From assembly GCA_032358165.1 (NCBI GenBank), contig JAALGY010000038.1:2418001-2482000 (forward strand): a DNA stretch of 64,000 bases, read 5' to 3'. A program made the translations under genes and the position numbers. The notes under the pieces are model-generated. The model worked only from the letters and a program-made list of their open reading frames with translations. It did not search any database and was not told where the DNA came from. Positions 1-12,500 of this stretch are shown here, piece by piece. Origin of the DNA: Diplosphaera chodatii (Eukaryota; Chlorophyta; Trebouxiophyceae; Prasiolales; Stichococcaceae). Numbering within the stretch: the first letter of the stretch is position 1; every line of letters starts with the position of its first letter.

Positions 1-3000
1 GGACATCATCGATCTTACTCGCAGGTAGTGTTCGAGACGCTCAGCGCCCCGGCCTACAAGTTGCTGTGCAGGTGAAGCACCCCTCTGCCGTGTACCAGAC
101 TGTCAGCAAAAGTTCGCGCGGCTTCTTTATTTATTGGACGGATGCTTCAGCGATGGGTGCGATGACACCGAGGTGTCGAGCCATATCGATCGCTGGACAC
201 CCAGCCTGGTAGTACATGCAGGGCCCTGAGGCGGGGGCTGAGCTCCGGAGAGCAGGTACTGGCCGCCATGCACAGCTCTTCCCTGCACCTCTCCCCCGAC
301 GAGGAGGTCATCCTGGATTTGATCCCATGGCTGAGGTAGGTAGGGGTTGCACGAGTCAGCTGTGCAACACACCAGCCACACCATTGCATACATGATGCCT
401 TCTGCACGGGCGACCGGCAGAGGGGCTCTGAACAGACAATGCTCGAATGCTGGCCTCAGGGAGCACGACATCCCCTTCGTGGGTTGCATCGGCGAGGCGG
501 ACCCGCAAATCCTGTACATGGCCCAGCCGGGGGACGTCGTCATCAGCAGGGACAATGACTACCTGATTTGGGGCTGCGAGATGGCCTGGCTGCTGCCCTC
601 GTGCGACCCTCTGTTGACGCTGATTGTGACTGTCTTGTACCACTGCAGCCAGATGCCAGGGTATCGCAGTTCGCCTATAGCTACCCAGTATGTAGTTGCT
701 GCACCTACTGGCTGGCTGTCCTCATCTGCATCTCAACATGCAGTACTGTCAGATGTGTGACCTGACTTGTGGTGGCATCTACGTCGCTGCAGGGGCCTCA
801 TGCAGCACACCACCCAGGAGGCGCTGTACATGACGGAGGAGGAGGAGGCGCGGGCGGGCAAGGGCGCCAAAGCGGGCACGCTGGCAGGCCTGCCGCCCGC
901 CACCTTCCGCACCGCATCAATGCTGCTGGGCGGGTCAGACTATCAGGTACAATCCTGGTCCGTGCCAGATGACCTGAGCAGATGCACTGCGCTAGTTGCT
1001 GTATATTTACAGTGCTCAGGCTGCTCGAGGTGACATGCGCCGCGCCAACAGATGCTGGTGATGCTTCATATTGACAGTTGCAGTTGTGCTGGTGGACTGG
1101 CAGGTCTACCACCCCTGGGGCGTGACAATGCGCCGGTATGTGCAGCGCCTGCTGCTGGCCATGGAGCAGGTTGGCGGCAGGATGCTGTCCGATGCGGAGG
1201 TGAGAGCATGCTGTCCCGGACCTGATGGCCTGGAGTATGTCATGTCACATCATCAGCGGCAGCCAGTCACTGCCGCATCTGCACTACAGCCGGCCACCGT
1301 GCCAACTGCAACCGCTATGCTGTTCTGTCCGACGGGAATGGTGTGCACGAAATCTCAGGAAGGTGCTGTGCCCACTGCAGGTCATCAGCACGCTGGTGGA
1401 CCTCTGCAGAGAGCTGCATGACAGGGCGCCCGTCGGCAGCCCCAGGGGCCTGTGGAATGACGGGCAGCCGGTGGGCGACCGCACGCTGCCGACGGTGGAG
1501 CAGCTGCAGCGGCACCTGGCGCACGCAAAAATTGTCATGCTCAATGCGCCAGGTGAGTTTGAATCTCTGATGTGGTTTTGCCAGGATTGTGCTTTCAGCT
1601 CGGCAGGCTGCTGCACACAGCCGCAGAGGCGACCCTGTTGTCTGCTTGTTGCACCCTTTCAGTTGTCTGACGTCCCTTCAATGGCTGTGACGTCCCTGCA
1701 ACGCCTGCGCAGTGCTGCAGCAGCTGGGGGCCAGCCCGGCCAGGTGGACGCGCACCTTCCGGCAGCAGCTCGGCGGCACGCCGCTGCTGGCAGTGCAGGA
1801 GGCGCATGGGCTCCTGGTGGCAGGCAAGGACGCCACCGCCGACAACACCATCGCCACTGGCATTGCCACATGTGAGGTTTTCACCTTCGAGTCATTCACA
1901 ACGGCATACATGAGTTACAGAGGGAGGTGCGCGGCACACATGCTGCAGGTGGACCGGCAACCAACGCCAGGTCGTGCATCAGCCGTGAAGGCTGCCAGAC
2001 ATATGAGCAGGCGACTCGTTGCAAGATACTGTTGGCAGAGGCGCCTTTGCAGACCCAGAACAGAATGCTTCTTGCATCATTCACATGCCATTAGTGTTGC
2101 GCAATGTCACATCAGCCTCCAAGTTTACCATGGCGTCACCCTGCAGGCGAGATGCGGGCGCTACCGAACCCTGTGTCGGGCAATCTGCAGCTGCTGGACC
2201 GCGAGTACCTCCTCCCCAATGCGCTGTTTGACGGAGTGTTCAACCCATACGGCATGTCCCTCTTCGAAAAGCCACTGCTGGATCTGCCGGCGCTCTACAC
2301 AGGTAAAAGCTGACTGTGATTCATAAACATCAGATGGGCAGAGCCGAACCGACATATCCTTGAACGTCAGGCTGCCAATGCACGCAGCGTGCAATGCACC
2401 CCGCAGTTTGTGGACTGCTGACAAGCGAATGGTGCTTTGCCTGTCATGCACAGAAGTGTCCCAGCTGTTCAGCGAGCCAGACCTGCAACCGCTGGTGCTC
2501 TTCAACATCCCGCCGGTGGGGAGCAGCTCGTATCACCTGCCGGGACCCATGCTGCGGCAGCTGGCATCAACATCACACGACGTGCACCGCGTCCTTGGCA
2601 GCCGCTTCCATGCTACCAGTGATCTCAGGTGCGCTGGTCGTTCTGTGATCGCTTACAACTCTTGCAAGTGGCAGTGTGTCATGGAAACCACTGCAACCCG
2701 CTGTACACCCGACCATTCGTCAACCGAACAGCATATGCGTTGCACAGGGAGCTCCACCCTGGTGCCGACGGCACGTGCGTGCCGCTGCTGCTGTTTGGGC
2801 CAGAGGAGGAGATCACTGGAGCACACCTGAGCATCGGACAAGGTGGGGAGAGAATGCAGTTGAGGGGCCGCCTGCACATTCCGACGGTGGTGTGCGGCGA
2901 GCTGGAGGGCGGCATGGCTGGCGTCATTGCCCTCGACCGCATAGGCGCCGCCCACCTGCGCTTTGTGAAAGATCAGATTGGCAACGCGCCAATGAAGGTG

Positions 3001-6000
3001 CCATGCGTGCCCGTGCATGCTGAACGACGAGCCAGATGCATGTCAGTTCAACAAGCTGTAGCGCTGTCCTGCTCCACTTGTCATAGGGAGCTGGTGCATC
3101 ATTGTACCTGCAGGCCAGTGCAATGCTGGCCGCGGAGCTGCCATCAATGACTTCGTGGCGGGCCGAAGATGCACCAGAGCATGAGCTCAGAGCGTCCATC
3201 GAGCTGGAGCTCCTACTGGAAACTACTCGATCCTTGGCCCGCCCTGCGCTGTCTCTGAAGAACATGTTTGGTGATGGACTGCCTCCTCGTGCTCCTTACT
3301 TTTGGATACCACGATGCAGTACATCGTTTTGCCGTTGACACCCCACCAACATCGCATGGCACCTCGACCCTTGTGCTCACTCAGTTGTCGATTGTTTTGC
3401 AGGCCTGGATGCAATGCCGCCTGACGTGCCCAACAGGGTGGACATGCTGTGGGATGGCAAGTTCCTGGGCACATGCCGGTTCGAGCACCTCAGGGTGATG
3501 CGTCTCTCACAATGTTACCTTGTTCAATGCTTGAGCATGACTATAAATGCTCGAAGTCGAGCCAAGGACAATGCTCCGCGAGCAGCCCAGGTTGTGCACC
3601 ACACTTCGTACATCAGGGTCGCAAACCGACTTTGAGCTGTGTCAAACATGCAGGTCGTGGGACGCACGGTGGACGATCTTCTCTTGGCCTTGGCGCAGTC
3701 ACATGCGGATGGGCGGTTGATTGCCAGCTGGCTGCCTGCCCATGCAGCGTTGACATTCACGCTGGACCAGCCTGTGTCCGATTCCAAGGTGGCTGCCATG
3801 CATGCATGCAAGCTGCCGCAGTATTGAAAACCCACAAAGTGTGTTCCGGGTGGTTGTCGATCACTGGCATGCTGGGAGTAGCCAATTTGCTGTGTACCAT
3901 GTTGGCGCTTCATTATTGCAGGTTCACCAATTGCTTAGTTCGATGCACGCTGAGCTGCATCCTGAGGTGCTCTCTGAGGGGGGCGTGCGATTCAGCGGTA
4001 CCACAGCGGAGGATGTCATTGGCAGCAGCGTGCTCCGCCTGTCTGGTGAGCACGACACATCAAGATCCGCGCACAAGGCATCGCAGCTGGCTGTCACCTC
4101 CGCATCTGCTTTGGCTGACATGCTCAGTGTAATATGGGTGGTATACTGACGCCGCTGAATGTCACTATCGTATAGGCAAGGCTGCAAATGCTCTGCAGCT
4201 GTACTATTCTGACCTCAGCAGAGAAGTGGAGCATTCTGAGCTTGTGTGCCTGGGGCACCCGCTGCCAGAAGTGATTGCACGCCCCAGTAGATGCCCCGTA
4301 GAGGACGACAGCGTCCTAATCTCGGGCCTGGGGCCCACGCTGCGGGTGAGTCTGCCGCCATCCTACGTACCGAACTTGATTGGGTGCGGGCTTCAATGCC
4401 CACACCATACATACCCAAAGCACGCAAGGCGCAGAGTGCAAGACTGCCGTCATTCGTGTAAGAGTTTGCCAGACCTTTCGTCTGCTCACGTGAATGGCAG
4501 GGGCTGGAGGTGCTGCTGCACAGCGCAAATGGCGCCTTTGAACTGCAGCGGGTGGCACGGGGCTTCGAGTTGTCATTTGCAGCGTCCTCCCTATCAGCCA
4601 AAGTCCAACAGAAGACGGTGCATCACTCATCCCACATTGGCAGTTTTCTGCATATCTTTGCATCGAGTGTCAAGTGTCGTCTGCTTGCCGGACTGCCTCC
4701 GATTGATGCTGCGTCACTGTGCATGTGCTGACACAACAGGTGGCAGCAGCAACACCAGCAGTGTTGGCAGCAGCAGCGCACTGCCAGCCCCGTATAGACG
4801 CTTCAAGGCGGGCATTCGCGGCCAACACTGACGCTCGGCATGCACAGCGCAATACCATGTTTGTGAGTGGCAGCCGCGTGCTTGGTGCCCTGCCAAAGAT
4901 CACAGACAAGGCACTCTTCCTTTCAGGTAGAGCGCCTATGTTGCCATGAAGGCATGCTGTGTCTCTTGTCTGTTTTGAACAGCCCTTTTCTATGAATCGA
5001 GGCATTTCCGCTTGAACTTCAGGGGAGTGTATGCGGCTGCTGCTTCGTCTGCCTGACAATGCCCCATTGCCCAGCGACGGACGCCCAACATTGACACTGT
5101 ACTTGGGAGGCACCCTGGCTGCGACTGGCTACGCACACCTGCAAGGCCCAGATTTGTGGGGGCTGGCATTTCGGCATGGATGGTGCAGCCCCCTTGCAAC
5201 AGCGGTGCTGGAGCTGTGCCGGCAAGGCAGCGCCGCAGCGGCTGATGCCTCGGCTGATGTCGGCATTCAGCAAATCAGCTTCCGCCCGGTCCTGGACAAG
5301 GACCCTGGCAGCATAGCAGCGACCGTCAGCGGCTTCACCCTGAACTCGCAACAGGTGTGTGTCTCTGCAGCAAGCATGTCACCTGCAGCGATGTGATCAG
5401 ATGTCCACTTGTACCTGCAGTAGTCACATGGTGGTGATGAGAGCGCAACCATCCAGACGACTGGCTGCAGGTGCTCAATGCTGTGAGCGCAGCGGCGCGT
5501 GCCTGGCAGCTGGTGGATGAGCATGTGGCTGCCCTCTCCTATGCTGAAGTGCGACGCCTTGCTAGCAGCGGCGGCCCGCGATGGAGCTTCAGCGGTGGGT
5601 GCCTTGTCCAGACCTGCACTGCTACTTCATCGACAGCTATATGACTGTTCGAGCTGACCTTACAACAGCAGTCCCTTACTTTGCAGGGGATGGCCTGTAC
5701 ATATTGCAGCTGCTGCACGCAGATCAGGACATACATGGCCAGCATGTCACCTTTGACTTTGCCGGCATCGAGATGGTGGCCAGATGTGGCCGCGTGCAAT
5801 GCGGATCCACAATCGAGTTTTCCCATCGCCAGCTGCCGCACCTGCTGCACGTGATGAGCACAGTGCTCCGGGCCGTCAGCCTGGGCGAAGCCAGCTACAC
5901 AAGCAGCGACAGCGATGCACCTGCAGATCGGGTGCTCCAGCCCCACGAGATGGCACGCCTGACGCTGTCTGCGCGCAGCGGCAAGGCTGTGCTCGGTGTG

Positions 6001-8443
6001 CTGGGGCACACCATCGACACTTCACAGGTGCAGCGCGCTGATATGCTGCCGATGTGTGCAGCGGGACTCGGTTGCCGCTGGTGTACATCGTGCTTGTTGC
6101 AGGGCTGTGGCCATGCGCGACGCCCTTCACTGCACATATGCCGACCCTCCTTCCCGCTTTGCAGGCACGCATGCTGTACGACGAGGCAGACAGGGAGCTT
6201 ACGGCAGGCTGGATGACAGAAGCTGATGGCTGCCTCAGCCGGCCGCTCCCACAGGGCTTGCACACCATGTGTGCCCTAGACTACCTGAAAGCTGCCGGGG
6301 TGTTCGCGCGAATCGCTGGTATGCAATAGGAACTGCTTGGCAGCAAAGTCCCCACCCCCCCTACACCTCTCAGGTTGTCACAAGGGTGTGGTTCACACTA
6401 AATTTGGCAACAAGCTCCATTGCGAGCATTCCTGGCTGCAATCGAATCCAGTTCACACCATGTACTGTGATCTTTCTGCAGGCAAAGCTCAGGGTCAGCT
6501 GGGTCTGCTTGACAGCGTCAGCGGCGAGCTGCAGCTGCCTGCAAAGGGACAGGTCAAGGCGGGCAGCACCAGTGTTGGAGGTGCCTTCGACATGAGTTCG
6601 TGCAACCAGATCAACAGCCTGGACTTGCCAAGCAGCCTTGCTCGGGTGGCCTGCCAGGCAGTGTCCGCAGCGGCAGAGTCAGGTGCAGCAACACTGTCTG
6701 GTGCGGCAGAGCCACGCATCACGCTGCGCTGCCAGCTGCCCCAGATCGGCGTTGATGCCACAGCGTTGGCTGGTGGGGCCGAGCAAACGGCCTTTCAGTA
6801 TGGCCTCGCCAACAGCGAGCTCGACCCAGCACAGGCAAGAAGTAGTCAATGAGGACTTGTTGCCGGTGCAGCTTGGTCGACAGGGATATCGTCTCTTCAT
6901 TTGCAGCATTCCAGCCATGATTCGCTGGTGTCTGAAGCCTTGATTGCTCAAATCAGCCTGACCCCGGTGTGAACCCAATGTACAGGTCAGTACACTCGTG
7001 AGGGAGCACCTCAAGCCCTCCGTCCAGTGGACGGTGCTGGAAGCAGTCGAGGGTACCCTGCTGACGCGCAACCTGGCCTCGTTCACCACGACCATCATCT
7101 GTCCATGTGCGGCTCCTTCCTCAGCATCCCTGCTCTCTGTGCATATTGCATATTGCGCTTTGAGCAGCGTGTCGTACTGCTCGCTGGTGCCTACGATCAT
7201 CATCTGCAATGTGCCCGCTGTAGTCGGACCAATGGCACGCCTGGGTCTGCCGGACGCCTGCCTACCACCCAAGGTCGGCAAGAAGAAGAAGAGAGGCAGC
7301 CGCCCCTGCGCCGACCGCCGGCTGGTTGCCGTGTACTATGGTGATCAGCTGGTCGCGCACTCGCTGCGTGCGTATAGAACTGGAGAGGTGATGTTCCAGC
7401 TGTCTGCGCCGCCCATCCCGCACGAGATCATAAGCAGCATTCAGTCCGCAGCGAAGCAGCAAGCGGCCGCCGCAGGCCTGTCTCCTGACCAGCTGTCGCT
7501 CACGCTCAGCCACATCTCGGAGGCAGCAGCAGCCAGCTTGCCGCAAGGGCAGTGGGGTCTAAAGCTTGCTGTGGCAGAGCTCCAGGACCATGAGGCTGCC
7601 ATTGGCGCGGAGGTAAGTGAGGAATCTTGTCCGACCAGCTTGCCCTCCTGCCATGTTAGCTGCCAGCCATGCTGCTTTGGAAAACCTGACCAGCTGATCA
7701 ACCTTTGCGAGTCCCGCAGAGCAATCTGACTATTCATGTCTTACTGTACATGTTTGGCGCTGCCCTTGTAGGTGAAGGCGGCGCTGGAAGCTGCGGCAGC
7801 CAGCGCGCCGCAAGGGCAGTGGGCTCTGAGGTCTGCCGTGGCGGAGTTCCAGGACCATGAAGCTGCCATCGGCACGGAGGTAGGCGAGGCCAGCTTATCC
7901 GACCGGCTTGCCCTCCCGTTACTCTGACTGCCAGCTATACTGATTGGGAAATCTGACTGACATCCCATCTCCTGCGAGTTCCCAATGGCAGCTTCACGCT
8001 TCGCAAATTGCGTCACATGTTTGGAGTTGCTCTTGCAGGTGAATGGGGCGCTGGAAGCTGCAGAGCCGCGGGGCCAGGGCACGCCGCCTGCAGCACCTCC
8101 GCCGGCCTCAGACGGTGCCGCCGCTGCAGAGCGCGACCAGGCCGGCGGCGCCCTTGCTGCAGCTGTCGGCACTGGCAGTGGCGCAGCGGGTGCCAGCAGG
8201 AGCAGACGGGGCGGCGGCAGCCCCACCGCTGCGGCTGCCGGCGGCGGCGGCGGCAGGGCAGGTGCTGGCGGGAGCGGACAGGCCGGCGGCGCCACCGCTG
8301 CAGTCGGGGCAGGAGGCGGTGCGCGGCCGCAGCCCGGCAAGACGGCGGACCAGAAGCGGCGCCGTGAGGAGCCAGTGGCATGCACACGCACGCTGCGCAA
8401 GCGCAAGCGTGTAAATCATGAGGAACTTGAGGAGTGGGACTGA
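1..8443 (+). CDS. Large XPG/FEN1-like nuclease-domain protein, 5' end outside window
   Basis: The gene runs in from the left edge; the start codon is not in the window. Exons followed with consistent phase: about 460-660, 793-946, 1104-1199, 1381-1552, then exons near 1712-1871, 2152-2301 and 2450-2630. Residues encoded at about 500-585 (GEADPQ, then RDNDYLIWG) resemble the XPG internal region, and GGSDY at about 930-945 resembles the GCDY motif after it, so the metal-binding acidic residues appear kept. Everything downstream is unrecognised. It includes exons near 2720-3000, 3090-3270, 4200-4350, 5040-5355, 5690-6030, 6480-6840, 6990-7090 and 7270-7615, then a duplicated exon. The protein ends in a Gly/Ala/Pro-rich stretch and a basic tail with a nuclear-localisation-like cluster (RKRKRVNHEELEEWD), stop 8441-8443. 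I read one gene because exon phases join the XPG exons to the following ones up to about 2630. A second gene starting between about 3000 and 4200 cannot be excluded. Confidence 0.5.
460..946 (+). other. XPG I-region-like domain (two exons)
   Basis: Exon 460-660 ends in phase 2 and joins exon 793-946. The order of motifs is REHDIPF, GEADPQILYMA, GDVVISRDNDYLIWG and, in the second exon, FRTASMLLGGSDYQ. In the FEN1/EXO1/XPG family the equivalents are the EAxAQ helix, the DxD strand and the (M/F)xxLxGCDY strand leading to the helix-two-turn-helix. The usual Gln/Cys after EAD is replaced by Pro-Gln, and the Cys of GCDY by Ser. The canonical PGIG DNA-binding turn is not visible in the next exon (VYHPWGVTMRRY). 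That points to a divergent member, not a standard EXO1 or FEN1. Confidence 0.6.
7524..8090 (+). repeat. Tandem duplication of exon plus intron (2 copies and a fragment)
   Basis: Copy 1 (about 7524-7771) and copy 2 (about 7790-8038) each hold an exon encoding PQGQW-(G/A)-L..AVAE(L/F)QDHEAAIG(A/T)E, followed by an intron of similar sequence (shared stretches such as ttgccctcc and gctgccag/ctgccag). A third, partial copy of the exon start (ALEAAEPRGQG, from about 8047) runs into the Gly/Ala-rich C-terminus. The duplicated unit spans both exon and intron and keeps the reading phase, so it adds about 30 residues without breaking the frame. Confidence 0.75.
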
Positions 8444-9550
8444 AACACGGTCGGTGGGGTGCTGAGGTCATGGATGACGCCGGTGTTGCTCATAAAACCC
8501 ACAGTGTGGCTGAACAGCGGTCGGGTGCAGCAATTGACTCGATGGCATGCTCTGACAGCCCAGCCAGCTGCATCGTGTCGACAGAATTGCATGATGCATC
8601 ACGACATTGTAGCTCCATTTGAGTCTGTGTTGTTGTAGATAGGTGTGCATGCCCAGGGCGCAAATCATGTGATCGTTCATATACCCATGCAAGCGATCCG
8701 CTGCCAATATTGTTCAGGGAGCTGCTATGAAATCGTAGCATCTCAGCTTGCAGACACCAACGGGCCTGTGCACATGGACTGGTGCAAGCCCTGACGTCGG
8801 CATCAAGCGCGCACGCCCGCCACTGCCAGCCCACACAGTCACACAACGATACTGACCGCGGTCATTGCTCGCTGCATAGCTACACCCGCTGCCGCTGGTG
8901 CTGTCGGCGTTCTCCGGCGGCCGCCGCATGCTGGGCGCACCCTGCAAGTGGCCAGGCAGGAATCATGGTGCACCAGTTGCAGCCAGAAAGCACTGTGGAC
9001 GTTTACCAGGTGAAGGATGCGGAAGTCCTGTCAGCTGCTGCACAGCGTCAACAGTGCTGAACATGAGGAGGCGCTGCTGCAGACAGCTTTGAGTCATGCC
9101 GTTGCCAAGAGCCCGGCATGCCTGATCCATACTGCCAGGTCCTTGAATTGTTGCCTGCAGGCCAACTTTATGCAAGGCAAACCGCTCACCGGCACAGAGC
9201 GGCCCAGTGTCACACGGCACAGGGTGACCATGATGGCGCCGGCACACGGCGACGCTAACGTGCCTGCAGGATTGCGCACAATGTCCTTGTGTCTGAGGAG
9301 GTTTACGTCACAGTGTGAAGCTGCTGAGGGACCGTTGCGCCGGCAAGCTCTGCTGAGCAGCATATCTCCTGGCTGAGGTGCGCAGGCCTGCAGATAACAG
9401 ACTTCGTCCAGGCAAGCTTGCACTGACCCAAGCCTCCTTATAATCGCTGGCCGCTTTGGCTTTGTCGTCTTCCGGTCAGACTGTATTGCTTGCAGGGGCT
9501 CTTCTGCCATCCAATATGCGATGCCAGCACAGCAGCGACCACAGGCTAGA
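8444..9550. other. Tail-to-tail intergenic region
   Basis: This 1.1 kb lies between the stop of the large plus-strand gene and the stop of the minus-strand PARP gene. I see no convincing exon, RNA gene or long repeat; the open frames here are short and lack the codon pattern of the neighbours. It presumably holds both 3' untranslated regions. Confidence 0.4.
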
Positions 9551-12500
9551 CTAGTGCTGCATCAGCTTCAGGACCGCATACTCACTGGCTTGGCGGCCGG
9601 CATGGCTGGCGCCCTGCTCCCCTGGCTGCTGCTGCGCCGTCTCCAGTGGCGTCGAAGTCTGAACCGCTGCCGCTGCCTGCTGCGCCTGCTGCGCCACTGC
9701 CACTCGACGCTTCACGTCGTCCACGCGGTCCTTCGCCTCTCGCACGTGCCGCGCTGCCTGCAGTCGCACAGCTGAGCCTGGCACGGCTCTTCCGGCGCCC
9801 TGCTGGAGATGCGCCAAGCGCCACCGCTTCAAGCTGGCCACTTGAGCGCCGGGCACGCAGGTATGTGCCGCCATTGCATTCCGATCTCAAGGGAAGCAAG
9901 CATGCCATCTACCAAGTGTTCTCCTTGTGATCCGTACCCATTTCGCTTCGCCTTGGCAAGCTTCGACCTTTTGACTGAAGCCCCGCAGCTTTGCGTGCTG
10001 CTGCTGCAGCAGCGCATGCTGGTCTGCCAGCTGCTGCTGTGACGCGATCGAGTCCCACCCATACTGCAAGGATCAAGGATGAGACAAGTCAACCAATCGT
10101 GGCCGCATGTCCCACGGTCTTGCTGATGTGCTGCTCAATTCTGAGTAGCAAGCTGCGCTTCACACAACCTCACACAGCAGCATGCAGTTGATTCGAGCTG
10201 TCAAAGCTGCCTTGGGAACGCGTCTGTGCTAGTAGGCTAGAGAACTCCTGATCATCAACAGCCGATGCTCGATGCAATAGTTGGCGGACTGCATGACACA
10301 GACAATTCCCGAGAGTCAATATGTGGGTGAGACACAGAAATCGTACCGCAGCCGCAGGGCAGGCCGCGCGCTGGTTGTGGGTTGCGACTGCAGCGTTGTA
10401 GGCCGACGCTGACGCATTGTACGCATGCTTCACTGTGGCATGCTCCAGTGTTGCCCTCTGCACCTTCTGCAGCGCTGTGGTCTGGTGCGCCAGCACCTGT
10501 GTTCAAGGCGCCGATTACTTGGTATGCCCATGCAGCTGCAGTGGGCATGCTGTGACCAGCTTGGGGCCTGCAGTGTTAAGCCACGAAGCAGGATGTTGCG
10601 CTGCGTTGCTGTAGATCCCGTCAAGGCAAGAAGCATGCTATCCTGCCGATCCCGGTCCTTTGATTCTGCTCACCCTCTGCAGGTCCAACTCGACCTTCCT
10701 CTGCTCTGACTTTCTGACTGTGAGCGCCGCCGTCCGGGTCGTGCTCGGCGCTGAGTGCAGGTGAGAGCGCTGGATGACTGGGCCACCCTGCAGTTAACAG
10801 GATCACAGCGTACTGAGGAGTACAGCGACCAGTCGCTGATGGCACCTGAGGATGGCACAACGCATGATGTGATATCATTACTAAGGTCACACGCAATTTG
10901 CACTGCCCGGGGTTGATGCATCATCTGCACTAAACCGAAGGATGGCGAGCACGGTTGATGTTGCACAGGGGATGCAGTGGTGTGATGCTGAGCCATGAAC
11001 AATGGGTGTCGGCGGGACTGATCACAGTGGTGAAGCTCACCCGACAGACATAGCTCAGGGAGTAGGACAGGTGTTCTGCGAAGTAGGTTCCAGCGCCCAG
11101 AGCACCGCCCATGTTGGACACGCGGATGTCGAAACCTGCAGGCCATGTGACTCAGTCACCGGGCACGGCGCAACAAGGGACCAGGCATGCGTAGTGCAGG
11201 CAAATGACGCCGGCACGGGAGGCATATCCATGTGCGAACGACATGCATTGCCCCAAGAACCCACCTTCCCGTGTGATGACCGAGAGCGTTGCTGTGCAGT
11301 AGCAGCAGGAACGTGTCAGCATGACGCTGCCCTTGAACCAGGCTCTGGACGCACAGGGGCCACACGCAGAGACATAGATCACACCCAGGCACTCACTGTC
11401 AGATAAACATGATAGCTTAGCACCTGGGTTGGAGCCGTGGAACAGGAGGCGCTCGCCGCTTCTTCTGGACTGGCCAGCGAGCTCCACCACCTGCACACAG
11501 AAGGAGCGAGGGGTTGGCACCCGTCAAGTGACTTGAGGCCGGAAACGTTTGGCACATTGTGTGGTGACAGGTCGACGGCCGGCACCACAGGCACCTCATT
11601 GCGCCGGATGATGTACTTGGTCCACAGCCGCAGGTTCTGCACGCGGTCGACCTGCAGCACTCGCAACCTCGACACCTGCGTGCACAGCTAGTAATGCACT
11701 GCTGTGCCCAGTCTTTGCCCGGTCCCAATCCCAATGTCTCTGCCCAATCCTGCTACCAAATCCAGCACACGGTCTTCGTGCCCCCTTAATCTGGTGCGAG
11801 TCGGCCATTCTTGCCTGCGCATTGCGCAGCAGCATGATCACACTGCGGGCAGCTCACCGTCCTGCACCGCTCAGCAGCCTGAAGTACTGTCTCCACTTCG
11901 TCGCCCGGGCGCCCCTGGCCGCGCAGGTCCAGCGTCATGTACTCCGCCAGGACCGCCAGGTCTTTAGGCGGCGACCAGTGCTCAGGGCGGGGGGCCAGCG
12001 GCGCGCCAATTGCCGCAGCCGCCCGCCTCTCCTCCTCCATCGCCTGTTGTCAGGGCTACCATGGGTTCAGCGCTGTGAGATCACCAATGTAGTTTGGGCA
12101 GTTATCTGGATGCAGGCAAAAGTACGGCACTCCACCCAGGCAGCTTGCTGGTGTTACACAGGCAGCTGTATAGCCTCCAGGAGAAGACGCAAAATGATCA
12201 GCCTGCACTGTGCATCCAACAGAAGCTGCAGCGTCCGATCAGCTACATGTACCGGCACCTGCATCTGTGCCTGGAGCTGTGCGACCTGCACTCGGGCCGC
12301 CTCCAGCTCTGCCTGCGCATCGCTCACATGTGAGGAAGCTGCTGCACCTGGCTGCGAGGCCGCCAGATCCGTCACATCCACCACCTGGTTGAGGAAGAGG
12401 AAGACAGTCACTTCCTTCTCGCTGTCAGAACAGAAGGTCGTACAGAACAGAAGGTCGTGTTGCAGGTCGTGCTGCGCAGCACCACCTACATAGCAGCATT

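Noticed and set aside
7985..8471. Several overlapping open frames on both strands, up to 152 codons
   Set aside because: They mirror the Gly/Ala/Pro-rich C-terminus of the large plus-strand gene; only the frame ending HEELEEWD continues the preceding exons.
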